Shown in pieces: positions 16,618-26,204 of a stretch of 64,000 nucleotides of DNA. How positions within the stretch are numbered: the stretch's first letter is position 1; the number at the start of each line of letters is the position of its first letter. The notes below the pieces were generated by a model, which was not told the origin of the DNA, did not search any database, and worked only from the letters and a program-made list of their open reading frames with translations. This stretch comes from Brevibacterium sp. UCMA 11754 (GTDB taxonomy: Bacteria > Actinomycetota > Actinomycetes > Actinomycetales > Brevibacteriaceae). The stretch covers positions 398,961 to 462,960 of the forward strand of contig NZ_JACBOT010000021.1 in the NCBI RefSeq assembly GCF_021532275.1, written 5' to 3'. The translations under genes and the position numbers were made by a program.

Positions 16618-18083
16618 TCTTCGACCACCGCTTCCATCATGTCCTTGGCGATCGGTCCTGCGACCGTCGCTCCATAAGCTTCGTTGCCCGCGTTTCCGCC
16701 GTTCTCCACGACGACCGCGACTGCGATCTTCGGATCATCGGCTGGGGCGAATGATATGAACCACGCGTGCGGGGCCGCACCGGGTCCGTGCTGTGCGGTA
16801 CCGGTCTTCGCGGCGACCTTCGTGCCGTTCATCTTGGCCACCGAGGCGGTTCCGTTCTCGACCACGCCTTCCATCATCGTGGTCAGCTGATCGGCGGTCT
16901 TACCCGAAACGGGCCGCGACATCTGCGCAGGGCGCATCTCCTTGATGGGTTCGAGGGTGCTCGCGTTCAGAACCCGGTCGACGAGCTGCGGCTTCATCAT
17001 CTTGCCGCCGTTGGCGATTCCCGCCGTCATCATCGCCATCTGCATCGGCGTGGACCTGACCTCGTACTGTCCCAGCGAGGACTGAGCCAACTGGGGTGGA
17101 TTGAGGTCCTTCGGGAACGTGGACGCACTGACGTTGAGCGGAATCTCCATCTCCTGGCCGAATCCGAACTTCTCCGCCTGTTCCTTGATCGCATCCTCGC
17201 CCAGATCCATTCCGAGTGAGGCGAATGAGGTGTTGCAGGACTCGGCGAGCGAATCGGCCAGGGACGGGCTTCCGCCGTTGCGGCAGGCGCCCGGATGGGA
17301 GTTGCCGATCGTGGAGGTGGTCTGGGGCAGGTCGAGCTCTGCCGGACCGTTCAGTGTCGAATCCGGCTTGTAATCGCCCGATTCCAGTGCGGCCGCAGCC
17401 ACGAGGACCTTGAACGTCGAGCCCGGCGGGTACAGGTTGCCGCCGATGGCGCGATTATAGGCGGGCTTGTCCTCAGCGTTGTTGAGAGTCTCGAAGGCGG
17501 ACTGTGCTGTCGAGGAGTCATGACTGGCGATGGGGTTGGGATCCCAGCCAGGTGTCGAGGCCATTGCGAGGACCTTGCCGGTCTTCGGATCGAGTGCGAC
17601 CGCTGCACCATTCTGGTTGCCCAGTCCGTCCCATGCGGCCTTCTGCACCTTCGGATCGATGCTCAGCTCCACGGCCGCACCGCGGGGCTGCTCACCTGTG
17701 ACCAGGCTGCCGACCTTGTCGTAGAACAGAGCGTCGGAGTCGCCGGAGAGGTACTCGCCGGAGGCACGCTCCATGCCTGAAGCTCCCGAGACAATGGAGT
17801 AGTACCCGGTCATGGAGGCGTATGCACGGGGGTCGAGGCCCTCCGAGCCGTACTTGCGCTGGAACTTGTATTTGTCGTCGACTGGTTCCGAGTAGGCGAT
17901 CTTCTTGCCGTCGACGAGGATCGGACCCCGGTCGCGAGCCAGCTGGTCGAGGACCTTCCGGTTGTTGAGCGCATTGTTGTTCAGTGAGTCGGCGGTCACG
18001 AACTGAACCCAGCTGGTGGAGCTGAACAGGAGCGCGAACATGACGAACCCGACGATGCTGATGTGTTTCAGTGGCTTCTTCAT
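16614..18083 (-). CDS. pbpA: Class B penicillin-binding protein PbpA
   Basis: Peptidoglycan transpeptidase that partners with RodA in elongation and septation. 489 residues: N-terminal membrane anchor (about 8-28), a small dimerisation region, and a transpeptidase domain with STFK at 222-225, SCN at 282-284 and KTG at 425-427. ATGA overlaps join it to rodA upstream and pknA downstream, so the SEDS polymerase, transpeptidase and kinase are made together. Confidence 0.96.
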   Translation of the reverse strand: MKKPLKHISIVGFVMFALLFSSTSWVQFVTADSLNNNALNNRKVLDQLARDRGPILVDGKKIAYSEPVDDKYKFQRKYGSEGLDPRAYASMTGYYSIVSGASGMERASGEYLSGDSDALFYDKVGSLVTGEQPRGAAVELSIDPKVQKAAWDGLGNQNGAAVALDPKTGKVLAMASTPGWDPNPIASHDSSTAQSAFETLNNAEDKPAYNRAIGGNLYPPGSTFKVLVAAAALESGDYKPDSTLNGPAELDLPQTTSTIGNSHPGACRNGGSPSLADSLAESCNTSFASLGMDLGEDAIKEQAEKFGFGQEMEIPLNVSASTFPKDLNPPQLAQSSLGQYEVRSTPMQMAMMTAGIANGGKMMKPQLVDRVLNASTLEPIKEMRPAQMSRPVSGKTADQLTTMMEGVVENGTASVAKMNGTKVAAKTGTAQHGPGAAPHAWFISFAPADDPKIAVAVVVENGGNAGNEAYGATVAGPIAKDMMEAVVEE

Positions 18084-19669
18084 CGTTCACCTCCGGTAGT
18101 GCCCAGATTCGTCGTCGGGTCCTCAACGGACCGGTCTGTCTCGAGATCGGCGGCGCCGAAGTTGGTCGTCGGCGCATCGTCGCTGGTGGCGCGATCCGTG
18201 GCGAGACGGCCAGTCGCGTGTTCGCGTGCTCCCTCGACACGTCTCGTGTCATTGCGATTCCCAGTCGCCCGCGCCGAGGCGGTGGCGTCGTCGGGATCCT
18301 CCGTGATCTTGAGGACACCGGTGTGGAACTCCTCCACCGGTCGCCTGGCATTGTCGGAGATGCGCAGGAGCAGCGCGATGATCATCCAGTTTGCGATCAG
18401 AGACGACCCGCCTTGGGCGAGGAACGGCGTGGTCAGACCCGTGAGCGGAATGAGGCGGGTGACGCCGCCGACGACGACGAAGACCTGCAGGGCGATCGTG
18501 AAGCTCAAGCCCGTGGCCAGCAGGGTGCCGAAACCGTCGCGCAGCTGCTGGGCGGTCTTGATGCCGCGCTGGAAGATGAACAGGTAGCAGAGCAGGATGA
18601 CGAAGAGTCCCGCCATGCCCAGTTCTTCGCCGAGGCTGGCGTAGATGAAGTCGGATTCGGCGAATGGCACCATGTTCGGTCGACCTTCGCCAAGACCTGT
18701 GCCGAAGAGCCCTCCATTGGACATGCCGAACAGGCCCTGAACGAGCTGATACGACCCGCCGGCTTCCTTGTTATAGACCTCAGGGTCCAGAGCGCTGAGC
18801 CAGCCCTCGAGACGCTGCTGAACGTGCGTGAAATATAGACTTGCGAATACTGCTCCCAGGGCGAAGAAGCCCAGGCCGAGCAGAATCCAGGCCCTCTTTG
18901 CCGTCGCGGTGTAAAGCATTGCGACGAAGAGCCCGAAGAAGAGCAGCGAAGTGCCGAGATCTCGCTCGAACACGAGGACGCCCACACTGGCGATCCACGC
19001 GGCCACTATCGGCCCGAGGTCGCGAAGTCGTGGCCACCTGATTCCGAGGAACTTGGGGCCGGCGAGGACCAGTTGATCGCGATAAGTAACCAGATATCCA
19101 GCGAAGAATATCGTCAGCAGGATTTTCGAGGCTTCGCCTGGCTGGAACGATCCGAAGAATGGAACCTTGATCCAGATGCGCGCCCCGTAGTGCTCGGTGC
19201 CGAGTCCGGGGACCAGCGGGAGCAGGAGCAGGATCAGTCCTGTGAGTCCGGCGATATAGGTGTAGCGCCGCAGCGTCCGATGGTCCTTGAGGAAAACGAG
19301 AACGGCGACGGCCAGTCCCACACCCAGCGTCATCCAGATCAACTGCGTCATTCCACTGTTCTGGAACTCGGGGCGGCCCAGGTCGACCCGGTAGATCATC
19401 GCCAGGCCCAGGCCGTTGAGCAGAACCGCGATCGGGACGAGAACAGGGTCGGCGTACTTGGCCTTCCACCACACGACGATGTGGATGATGAGGCCGAGTG
19501 CGGCCAACCATGCCGCGTACTGGTAGACATTGGCGGGGATCGTGTCCTCGGTGCCGAGTCCCACGAGGGCATAGGCGCTCGTGGATACGGCGATTGCGAG
19601 GATGAGGAGGCCGAGTTCAGCCAAGCGATAAGGCCGTGGCCGCGCGCCTTGGTTGGGGTTCGCGGACAT
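18080..19669 (-). CDS. rodA: SEDS-family peptidoglycan polymerase (RodA/FtsW)
   Basis: Polymerises lipid II into glycan strands in the membrane. 529 residues with about ten helices. SEDS signatures include GIRWPRLRDLGPI, DLGTSLLFFG, and the late EELGMAGLFVILLCYLF and GLTTPFLAQGGSS. An 85-residue charged C-terminal tail (RATGNRNDTRR and on) is cytosolic and a likely target of the neighbouring kinases. The ATG overlaps the pstP stop (TAATG) and the stop overlaps the pbpA start. Confidence 0.96.
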   Translation of the reverse strand: MSANPNQGARPRPYRLAELGLLILAIAVSTSAYALVGLGTEDTIPANVYQYAAWLAALGLIIHIVVWWKAKYADPVLVPIAVLLNGLGLAMIYRVDLGRPEFQNSGMTQLIWMTLGVGLAVAVLVFLKDHRTLRRYTYIAGLTGLILLLLPLVPGLGTEHYGARIWIKVPFFGSFQPGEASKILLTIFFAGYLVTYRDQLVLAGPKFLGIRWPRLRDLGPIVAAWIASVGVLVFERDLGTSLLFFGLFVAMLYTATAKRAWILLGLGFFALGAVFASLYFTHVQQRLEGWLSALDPEVYNKEAGGSYQLVQGLFGMSNGGLFGTGLGEGRPNMVPFAESDFIYASLGEELGMAGLFVILLCYLFIFQRGIKTAQQLRDGFGTLLATGLSFTIALQVFVVVGGVTRLIPLTGLTTPFLAQGGSSLIANWMIIALLLRISDNARRPVEEFHTGVLKITEDPDDATASARATGNRNDTRRVEGAREHATGRLATDRATSDDAPTTNFGAADLETDRSVEDPTTNLGTTGGER

Positions 19670-21123
19670 TACTGTGACTCCTCAGTGATGGCATCACTGG
19701 GATCGACCGCTTGGGAACTCGGTGGTGACGGTGCGGGATCGCTGGGGCTCGCGGTGTCTTCGGCATTACCCGAGACAGTGCCGGACTTGTCGGCTTCCTG
19801 ACGCAGGTTCTCGATGATGCGATCGGCCTCGTCGCGGGAGTCAGCCTGGATGGAGCCGCGCAGACGATCCTGCGAGAAGCTGTTGAGGGTGCCGACCTCG
19901 ATGTCGGTGGTGTCCTCGAGCTGGCTGAGTTCGATGGGTCCCAAGGTGGTGTCGAGTCCCCGGTAGAGGGTGACTTTCCCGTCGAGATTCGTCAGGTAGT
20001 AGTGGTTGTTCATGTAGTTGTAGGCGAAGAATCCGCCTACGGCGATCGCGACGATGACGATGGCAGCGATGATCCAACCCAGGTAGGACCGCTTTTCGAC
20101 CTCGTCGTCGTCAGCGTCGAGGTCATCCTCCTCGGTGGGTTCGTCCCTGTCGGACGTCTCCGTGTCGGTGCGCTGGGAGGGTGGGACCACCTCGGCGGTG
20201 GGCTCCTGCTTATCGGAGTCGGACACCGCCTGCAGGGGAACGGTGTCGGTGGGGGTGTCGCCGTTGCCGTAGTGGGGCTGTGTCTCCGCGCTGGCTTCGT
20301 CGACGTCGGGGTTCATGCCGATCGTGGCGTACTTCGGGTTGAGGTGGACGGAACCGACGGAGCTGCCGTGCACGGTGTCGACGGTGCCCTCGAGCACGTC
20401 GCCGATGACGACGGTGACGTTGTCGGCGCCGCCCCCTGCCAGGGCCAGGTCGATGAGCTGACGGCAGCATTCGTCGGGATCGGAGACCTCGGCGAGGATA
20501 CGGGCGATGTCATCGATGTCCGCGAAGCCGGTCAGCCCGTCCGAGCACAGCATCCAGCGGTCGCCGACGTGGGCTTCGCGCAGGGTGAGGTCGAGATCGG
20601 GCGAGGCTCCGACGTCGCCGAGGACCTTCATGACGACCGATCGCTGCGGGTGGGTCTCCGCCTCGTCAGCGGTGATGCGGCCTTCGTCGACGAGCATCTG
20701 GACGAAGGTGTGGTCGTGGGTGACGGTCTGAAGTTCACCGTCGCGCAGCACGTAGCCGCGGGAGTCGCCGATGTGGGCGAGTGCGAACCGGTTGCCCGGT
20801 GCCCTCAGCAGAGCGGTGACCGTGGTGCCCATGCCGGCGAGCTCGGGCTGTTCGGCGACACCGCGGCAGATGCGGTCATTGGCCTCGAGGATCGAGGTGC
20901 GCAGGATCTCCAGAGCGTCTTCGCCGCTGGGTTCGCGATCGAGGTCGGCGAGGCGGGAGACGGTGATCGCCGAGGCGACGTCTCCGCCTGCGTGACCGCC
21001 CATTCCGTCAGCGATGAGTAAGAAATTCGGACCCGCATAGCCGGAATCCTGGTTGTTCTTACGCACCAGCCCGGTGTGAGACCGGGCTGCTGAACGGAGG
21101 GTGATCGTACCGTCGGTCGTCAC
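19669..21123 (-). CDS. pstP: PP2C-type Ser/Thr protein phosphatase
   Basis: Reverses PknA/PknB phosphorylation. From GTG 21123 the product is 484 residues; this start gives a GTGA overlap with fhaB and places SHTGLVRKNNQD at the N-terminus as in the family. Metal-binding motifs: RKNNQDSG, ADGMGGHAGG, HIGDSRGY, CSDGLTGF and GGADNVTVV. One membrane helix follows (WIIAAIVIVAIAVGGFFAYN), then an extracellular domain with LYRGLDTTLGP. The tail is Ser/Pro-rich. An upstream in-frame start would add an unconserved Arg/His-rich stretch and was rejected. Confidence 0.95.
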   Translation of the reverse strand: MTTDGTITLRSAARSHTGLVRKNNQDSGYAGPNFLLIADGMGGHAGGDVASAITVSRLADLDREPSGEDALEILRTSILEANDRICRGVAEQPELAGMGTTVTALLRAPGNRFALAHIGDSRGYVLRDGELQTVTHDHTFVQMLVDEGRITADEAETHPQRSVVMKVLGDVGASPDLDLTLREAHVGDRWMLCSDGLTGFADIDDIARILAEVSDPDECCRQLIDLALAGGGADNVTVVIGDVLEGTVDTVHGSSVGSVHLNPKYATIGMNPDVDEASAETQPHYGNGDTPTDTVPLQAVSDSDKQEPTAEVVPPSQRTDTETSDRDEPTEEDDLDADDDEVEKRSYLGWIIAAIVIVAIAVGGFFAYNYMNNHYYLTNLDGKVTLYRGLDTTLGPIELSQLEDTTDIEVGTLNSFSQDRLRGSIQADSRDEADRIIENLRQEADKSGTVSGNAEDTASPSDPAPSPPSSQAVDPSDAITEESQ

Positions 21124-21638
21124 GATTGGGTCTCCAGCGTCGTATGGCCGATGGTGATCTGGGTGCCGATCCGCAGACTGATGGGCGAATGCATGGGCGA
21201 GCCGTCGACGATCGTCCCGTTCGTCGAGCCCAGGTCCTCCAGGACCCAAGAGCCGTTGGCGGCCACGATTCGCGCATGATGGCTGGAGGCGAAATCGTCA
21301 TTGATGACGATCGAGTTGTCCGGTGCACGCCCGAAGGTCACCGGCGCCCCGGAGAGAGTGATCAAGGTCCCGGTCAAGGGCCCACCGGTGACGCGGACAG
21401 ATCCCGGATGCGCTTGAGACCTCGCGGGAGCAGGCGTCGGCGCGGGGACCGGTGCTGGTCTGCTCGGTGCCGGACTCGGTGCTGCGTTACGGGAGGCCCT
21501 GCCACCTCGGCGAGACTTCCTGGGGGCCTTTTTGGCACCGAAGATGTCGCGCCTGAGGACACCGGCCACTCCGAGGACGAAGAGCCAGAGGATGATGAAG
21601 AAGGCGAACCGGAAGACGGTGACGGTGAATTCGCTCAC
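21120..21638 (-). CDS. fhaB: FHA-domain membrane-anchored protein FhaB
   Basis: 172 residues from GTG 21638, which overlaps the fhaA stop (GTGA). An N-terminal membrane helix (FRFAFFIILWLFVLGVAG) is followed by a basic Pro/Ala-rich linker. The FHA domain comes next, with FGRAPDNSIVINDDFASSHH and LEDLGSTNGT. It binds phosphothreonine on kinase targets and in mycobacteria (FipA/FhaB) links PknB signalling to division. Neighbours are the phosphatase and fhaA. Confidence 0.93.
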   Translation of the reverse strand: MSEFTVTVFRFAFFIILWLFVLGVAGVLRRDIFGAKKAPRKSRRGGRASRNAAPSPAPSRPAPVPAPTPAPARSQAHPGSVRVTGGPLTGTLITLSGAPVTFGRAPDNSIVINDDFASSHHARIVAANGSWVLEDLGSTNGTIVDGSPMHSPISLRIGTQITIGHTTLETQS

Positions 21639-22477
21639 TGGGCGTCCTGTTCGATCTCGTGGTAGCGCACCTCTGCATCTCCGGCCATGAGGACATCACC
21701 GTCGGAGAGGTTCGCCGAGGTGAGCTTGCGGCCGCGCAGAAGTGTTCCGTTGGTCGATCCGAGGTCGTTGGCGACCGCGTGATCGCGCTCGACGGTGATC
21801 TCGAAGTGTCGGCGGGAGACGCCGGGGTCGTCGATGACGTAGTCGGAGCTGGATGAGGACCGTCCGAAGACGTTCGTGCCCTGGTGCAGTGCGTAGTCCT
21901 GGCCGTGGATGGTCACGCTCGCATCGATCGTGCGTGACCTGGACGGTGCGGCCTGGCGCACTGGCGCCGGTGTGGGTTCCGGGGTGCGCCTGGGCGGGAC
22001 CGGACGGGAACCGGAGTTGGCCTGTCCTTCACCCACGATGTTGTGTGAGCGGGACACGGGATCGTAGCCGCCGCGGTTGGCCGGCTGGGCCGCGGGCGAT
22101 CCGTCGGGACGCTGGGTGCTTGAGACGACACGGTACATTCCGGTGTCGAGGTCTTCTGCTTCGACGAATTCGACGGAGACGGGACCGACGAAGCTGTAGG
22201 CCTGCTCGACCGCGTGATCACCGATCACCTGTCGCAGGTCCGAGCGGAGTTCGTTCTCGAGGCCCGAGAGCCGGTCGAAATCTGTGGGTGACAGCTCGAT
22301 GCTGTAGTGGTTGGCGGTCAGTGTCCGTCCGCGCGAGACGACTGCGGCCTTGTTATCGGCTTCGCGTCGCAGCGAGCCGGCCAGTTCGACCGGTTCCACC
22401 TGTGAGCGGAACGCTTTGGCGAAGGCGCCGTTGACGACATTCTCCAATCCCTTCTCGAAACGATCGAGAATCCCCAT
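21635..22477 (-). CDS. fhaA: FHA-domain protein FhaA (DUF3662 plus FHA)
   Basis: 280 residues. The DUF3662 N-terminal domain (about 1-110, MGILDRFEKGLENVVNGAF, GRTLTANHYSIELSPTDFDRL) leads through a Pro/Arg/Ser linker to the C-terminal FHA domain (FGRSSSSSDYVIDDPGVSRRH, NDLGSTNGTLL). In mycobacteria FhaA binds phosphorylated MviN/FhaB partners and tunes wall synthesis. It is the first gene of the seven-gene operon; GAGGAGG lies just before the ATG at 22477. Confidence 0.94.
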   Translation of the reverse strand: MGILDRFEKGLENVVNGAFAKAFRSQVEPVELAGSLRREADNKAAVVSRGRTLTANHYSIELSPTDFDRLSGLENELRSDLRQVIGDHAVEQAYSFVGPVSVEFVEAEDLDTGMYRVVSSTQRPDGSPAAQPANRGGYDPVSRSHNIVGEGQANSGSRPVPPRRTPEPTPAPVRQAAPSRSRTIDASVTIHGQDYALHQGTNVFGRSSSSSDYVIDDPGVSRRHFEITVERDHAVANDLGSTNGTLLRGRKLTSANLSDGDVLMAGDAEVRYHEIEQDAQ

Positions 22478-22834
22478 GGCACCTCCTCATCCAGGTGTCG
22501 TGCGCGTGACGAACGTTTCGCCACCAGCCCGGACTGTGCGTCCGAGCGAGTCTGTCTAGGTGAGTCCACGCTCGGAAAAGGACACCGAGACGGAGACACC
22601 AACACCCAATCCTAACGCGGTGAAGCTCTCAACTCACGTCACTGGGTATTTCGGGGCCGAGGTCTGCTCGGATTCCCGGCGGTCGTCCAGCTTAGGGGTT
22701 GTCGCTGAGTACTCCTTGAGCTTCTGACGAGCGCCGATGTCATGGGAGATGAGGCGTGCGTCACCCCAGACGCGAGACCGACAGGCAGTGAATGTGAACG
22801 TCGACACGTTTCGGGCGTTTCGGCTGACCTCGGT

Positions 22835-22863
22835 TTCATTCTTCGGGGTCGCGATGCTAGAGT
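22835..22863 (+). promoter_or_regulatory. Predicted promoter of tRNA-Leu
   Basis: TTCATT (22835-22840) and TAGAGT (22858-22863) are separated by 17 bases and end 12 bases before the mature tRNA. The rest of the stretch 22478-22834 holds no gene that I can support. Confidence 0.5.
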
Positions 22864-22875
22864 TTTCTCTTGTTC

Positions 22876-22959
<84 letters not shown>

Positions 22960-22967
22960 CAGTGAAC

Positions 22968-23013
22968 AACAGCCCTTCACCGGGGCCCTTCGGGGCCGAG
23001 GTGGAGGGCTGTT
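22968..23013. terminator. Hairpin terminator after tRNA-Leu
   Basis: AACAGCCCT pairs with AGGGCTGTT around an inner GGGGCCC/GGGGCC stem with a TTC loop. It separates the tRNA from the convergent fni gene. Confidence 0.75.
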
Positions 23014-23048
23014 TCGTGTGTGGGAGCGTTTGGAGGCCTGGGCCGGGG

Positions 23049-24134
23049 TCAGCTCCCCGAGCGTCGGGACAGTTCCTCGACGTTGATTCCGCGCAGACGG
23101 CAGAATTCGCCGAGGCGGCCCCGTGTGAGCAGGTCTGTGCGGGTGAGGTCTTCTGCCGTCTCGGCTCCGAGCAGGGCGAATAGCGCCCTGGTCTGAGACT
23201 GCCACGTGTTCACCACTTCAACGAGACGGTCCGCGCCTCCATCGAGCACGGCCTGCAGGAACGTGCCGGCAACCCCGACGGCCCGCGCACCGCAGGCAAG
23301 GGCCTTGACGACGTCATAGGGGTTGCGCACCCCGCCGGAGGCGAGGAGCACGGGCCCCTGGACGGGGGAATCGAGCAGGCAGGTCAGGGCGGATTGGCCG
23401 AACCCGGTGAGCATGGAGAAGTCCTCGGCGCCGGCGCGGTCGTTCTCGATACGGAGGAAGTCCGTGCCGCCGGCGCCGCTGACATCGGCGAAGCGCACGT
23501 CGATCGAGGCCAGCAGCTCCAGCGTGCGACGGCTGAGCCCGAAACCGACCTCCTTGACGATGACCGGCACGGGGCAGGATGCGACGATCTGTTCGAGCCC
23601 GTGTGCCCATTCGGAGAAGTCGCGGGTGCCCTCGGACATCGCGGTCTCCTGCACCGGGTTGATATGGATCTGAAGGGCGTCGGCCTGCAGCAGGTCGACG
23701 GCACGGCGGGCATCCTCGGCGCTGCGACCGGCACCGAGGTTGGCCATGACGAAGCCGTTCGGGTTCTCCTCGCGGATGATCGTGAAGCCCTTCGCCGCGT
23801 CCGAATCGTCGAGAGCCACGCTCATCGAACCGCAGGCCATCGGCAGCCCGGTCTCGGCGGCCGCGATCGCAAGGTTGCGGTTGATCGCCGCCGTCGTGTC
23901 GGTGCCTCCGGTCATGCCATTGACATAGAAGGGCGTCGGCCAGGTCCACTCGCCGAGGCGGACGCTGAGGTCGACCCGTTCCGGGTTCGTCCCGCCGAGG
24001 GCATGGTGGACGAACTCGAGATCGTCGAAATCGGTGCGCCGCGGCGCTTCGGACTGCTGCTCGGAGGCCAGCCGGACGTGATCGTCCTTGCGTGTCGCGC
24101 GGGCGGAACGGGCCTGGGGGCTCTCAGAAGTCAT
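23049..24134 (-). CDS. fni: Isopentenyl-diphosphate delta-isomerase, type 2 (FMN-dependent)
   Basis: Interconverts IPP and DMAPP; cytosolic, uses FMN and NAD(P)H. About 361 residues. Seen are RKDDHVRLA at the N-terminus (RKxxH signature of type 2 enzymes), YVNGMTGGTDTT, MACGSMSVAL, NLGAGRS, HINPVQE, VIVKEVGFG, DVSGAGGTDFLRIE and LLASGGVRNPYDVVKALACGA. It starts at ATG 24134 and overlaps the end of mvaK2 by 11 bases. Last gene of the mevalonate operon. Confidence 0.95.
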   Translation of the reverse strand: MTSESPQARSARATRKDDHVRLASEQQSEAPRRTDFDDLEFVHHALGGTNPERVDLSVRLGEWTWPTPFYVNGMTGGTDTTAAINRNLAIAAAETGLPMACGSMSVALDDSDAAKGFTIIREENPNGFVMANLGAGRSAEDARRAVDLLQADALQIHINPVQETAMSEGTRDFSEWAHGLEQIVASCPVPVIVKEVGFGLSRRTLELLASIDVRFADVSGAGGTDFLRIENDRAGAEDFSMLTGFGQSALTCLLDSPVQGPVLLASGGVRNPYDVVKALACGARAVGVAGTFLQAVLDGGADRLVEVVNTWQSQTRALFALLGAETAEDLTRTDLLTRGRLGEFCRLRGINVEELSRRSGS

Positions 24135-25215
24135 CAATGCTGCCTTCGGGTCGGTGCGGGGTCAGGCTGAGTCGGCGGATGCCGTGGCGCTCCCACTCGC
24201 GGAGGATGTCGATCGTGGGCAGTTCGGCGTCGGAGAGGGCGATGCCGCAGTCTCCTCCGCCGGCGCCCGAGGGTTTGGCCGCGGCACCGTAGGTTTCGGC
24301 GATATCGCACAGCGCGGCCAGCTGTTCGGTCTCGATCTGGCTGCCGGAGGACTCGCCGAGTCGCTGCAGCAGTCGGCGTGTCTGCCGGATGCGGTCGAGG
24401 GCGCCGATCGCATCATCCTCGTCGAAGGCGGCGACGAGTGCATTGACCCCGAGCCGGCTCTCGTCGGTGAACGACTCGAAGGGGCGCGCCTTCTCCCTGC
24501 CCGGGGTGTGCACGCGCTTGACGAGATGGTCCGTCGAGGCCGGGGAACCGGTCCAGCCGACAAGCAGATGCAGGGATTCGGGTGGGCTGATGCGGGTGAC
24601 CCCTGACCCAAGCCATTCGCTGCAGTGCAGCGCCGAGGCGACTCCGTGGACTTCGCGGTGAAGCTTCAGGGCCGCGCGGTCGGGTGAGGAGTAGCGGATC
24701 CACCCTCCGAAGGTGCTCGCCGCGAGATCCCCGCCCGAGGCGTTGGGAGAGATGGCGATCGTGGCCAGAAGAGCGAGCTTATAGCGTTCGGTCCGAGTCA
24801 GGCCCAATGTGTAGAACTCGTCGAGGGCGGCGATCGCGGCAGTCGTCACCGCGGCCGAGGAGCCGAGACCGAACTTCCGTCCGCTGGCATCGTCAAGCTC
24901 GCTGGAGATGTCGAGGTCGAAGTACCGTGGCGGTGTCCCCATCTCTGCCCGCAGCTCTTCGACGACCGAGATCGCAGCGAGCACATAGTCTGCGGGCCGG
25001 TGGTCGAGCACGATGCTCTGGCTGTCTGCCTCGCGGAACCAGACCAGCGGGGTCTGACCGTATTCGCTGGAGTGGATGCGGCCGGCATCTCGGCTTTCGG
25101 TGAGCCGGACGGTGATATACCGGTCCACGGCGACGAGCACGGCCGGTTGGCCGGGTTCGACGACAGCGTATTCGCCGGCGACGAAGAGCTTGCCTGGTGC
25201 ACGCGTCTCGATCAT
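24124..25215 (-). CDS. mvaK2: Phosphomevalonate kinase
   Basis: GHMP kinase that phosphorylates mevalonate 5-phosphate. 363 residues: PGKLFVAGEYAVVEPGQPAV at the N-terminus, the ATP loop KFGLGSSAAVTTAAI at about 115, NASGGDLAASTFGGWIRY in the middle, and GAGGGDCGIAL near the C-terminus. It is joined by an ATGA overlap to mvaD and overlaps fni downstream. Confidence 0.94.
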   Translation of the reverse strand: MIETRAPGKLFVAGEYAVVEPGQPAVLVAVDRYITVRLTESRDAGRIHSSEYGQTPLVWFREADSQSIVLDHRPADYVLAAISVVEELRAEMGTPPRYFDLDISSELDDASGRKFGLGSSAAVTTAAIAALDEFYTLGLTRTERYKLALLATIAISPNASGGDLAASTFGGWIRYSSPDRAALKLHREVHGVASALHCSEWLGSGVTRISPPESLHLLVGWTGSPASTDHLVKRVHTPGREKARPFESFTDESRLGVNALVAAFDEDDAIGALDRIRQTRRLLQRLGESSGSQIETEQLAALCDIAETYGAAAKPSGAGGGDCGIALSDAELPTIDILREWERHGIRRLSLTPHRPEGSIDDF

Positions 25216-26204
25216 GAGATCACCTCTGTCGCTGCGGGCACCTCGGAACCCTCGGGCAGCAGATGGGCTCCCGGTCCGGGGCCGACGATTCGGATCTCAC
25301 CGAGTCCGTCGAGGGCCTCTGCCACGGCCTCGGCGTTCTCGGGTCGTACGAGGACGACGACATTGGGCCCAGCATCTGCTGTGGAGTAGGCCTCGAGTCC
25401 GTTCTCGCGCAATTTCTCGACCGCGTCGAAGATGGCCACGCTCAGCGGCCGGAGGAACCGGATGGGCGGAGTCGTCGATTGGATGAGCGCATGCATCCTC
25501 AGCGCGTGCGACTCCGTGATCTCACCGATTCTCGTGAAATCGCCTTCTCGACAGGCCTCCATCATTTCCGACAGGCTTTCCTCGGTCGAACTCACCCAGG
25601 CATCGTAGAAGGGAGAGGTGGCGGCGGTCAGGCGCATGGCTGCGCGACTCGACACCGGTTTTCGACCCCGGTCAACGGTGACGACCACCATCCGCATGTC
25701 CGGTGCGTCGACGGGCTCGGCGCACGAAGCCTGATCATCACCCGCGTGCCACACTGCTACCCCGGGCACGACGGAGCGGCAGGCCGATCCCGAGCCGAGC
25801 CGGGCGAGCCGGCTGAGAGCGCGGGTGTCGAGGTCGAGCTCGAAGGCAGCGGCGGCCGCAGTCGCAAGTGCGGCGAACCCGGATGCAGATGAAGCGAGGC
25901 CAGCTCCAGTAGGCACGGAGTTGCGCGAACGAACGATCACCGGCTGCTCGGAGCCGGCGAGGGAACGGACGTGGTCGAGGAACGCGGTAGTGCGTCGTGT
26001 CTGCTCCTCGTCGGCGGGTTGACCGTCGAGCTCCAAGCTGTCGGCATCACCGTCAGGATTCGGCACGACCGTGGTCGTCGTTTCGAAGGCGTCGAGCGTC
26101 ATCGACAGGCTGCCCGCCGCCGGGAGAATGCGGGACTCGTCGCGCTTGCCCCAGTATTTGATGAGGGCGATGTTCGGATAGGCGCGGGCGGTTGTGGTTC
26201 TCAT
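25212..26204 (-). CDS. mvaD: Diphosphomevalonate decarboxylase
   Basis: Makes IPP from mevalonate diphosphate with ATP. 330 residues: AYPNIALIKYWGKRDESRIL (signature at the N-terminus), GSLSMTLD, VPTGAGLASSASGFAAL as the phosphate loop, RLGSGSACRSV, and TADAGPNVVVL at the end. ATGA overlaps connect it to mvaK1 upstream and mvaK2 downstream. Confidence 0.96.
   Translation of the reverse strand: MRTTTARAYPNIALIKYWGKRDESRILPAAGSLSMTLDAFETTTTVVPNPDGDADSLELDGQPADEEQTRRTTAFLDHVRSLAGSEQPVIVRSRNSVPTGAGLASSASGFAALATAAAAAFELDLDTRALSRLARLGSGSACRSVVPGVAVWHAGDDQASCAEPVDAPDMRMVVVTVDRGRKPVSSRAAMRLTAATSPFYDAWVSSTEESLSEMMEACREGDFTRIGEITESHALRMHALIQSTTPPIRFLRPLSVAIFDAVEKLRENGLEAYSTADAGPNVVVLVRPENAEAVAEALDGLGEIRIVGPGPGAHLLPEGSEVPAATEVIS

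Noticed and set aside
14728..16677. Plus-strand ORF of 649 codons opposite pknA
   Set aside because: It is a codon-bias shadow of a clear kinase gene; composition is Arg/Gly/Val-rich without domains.
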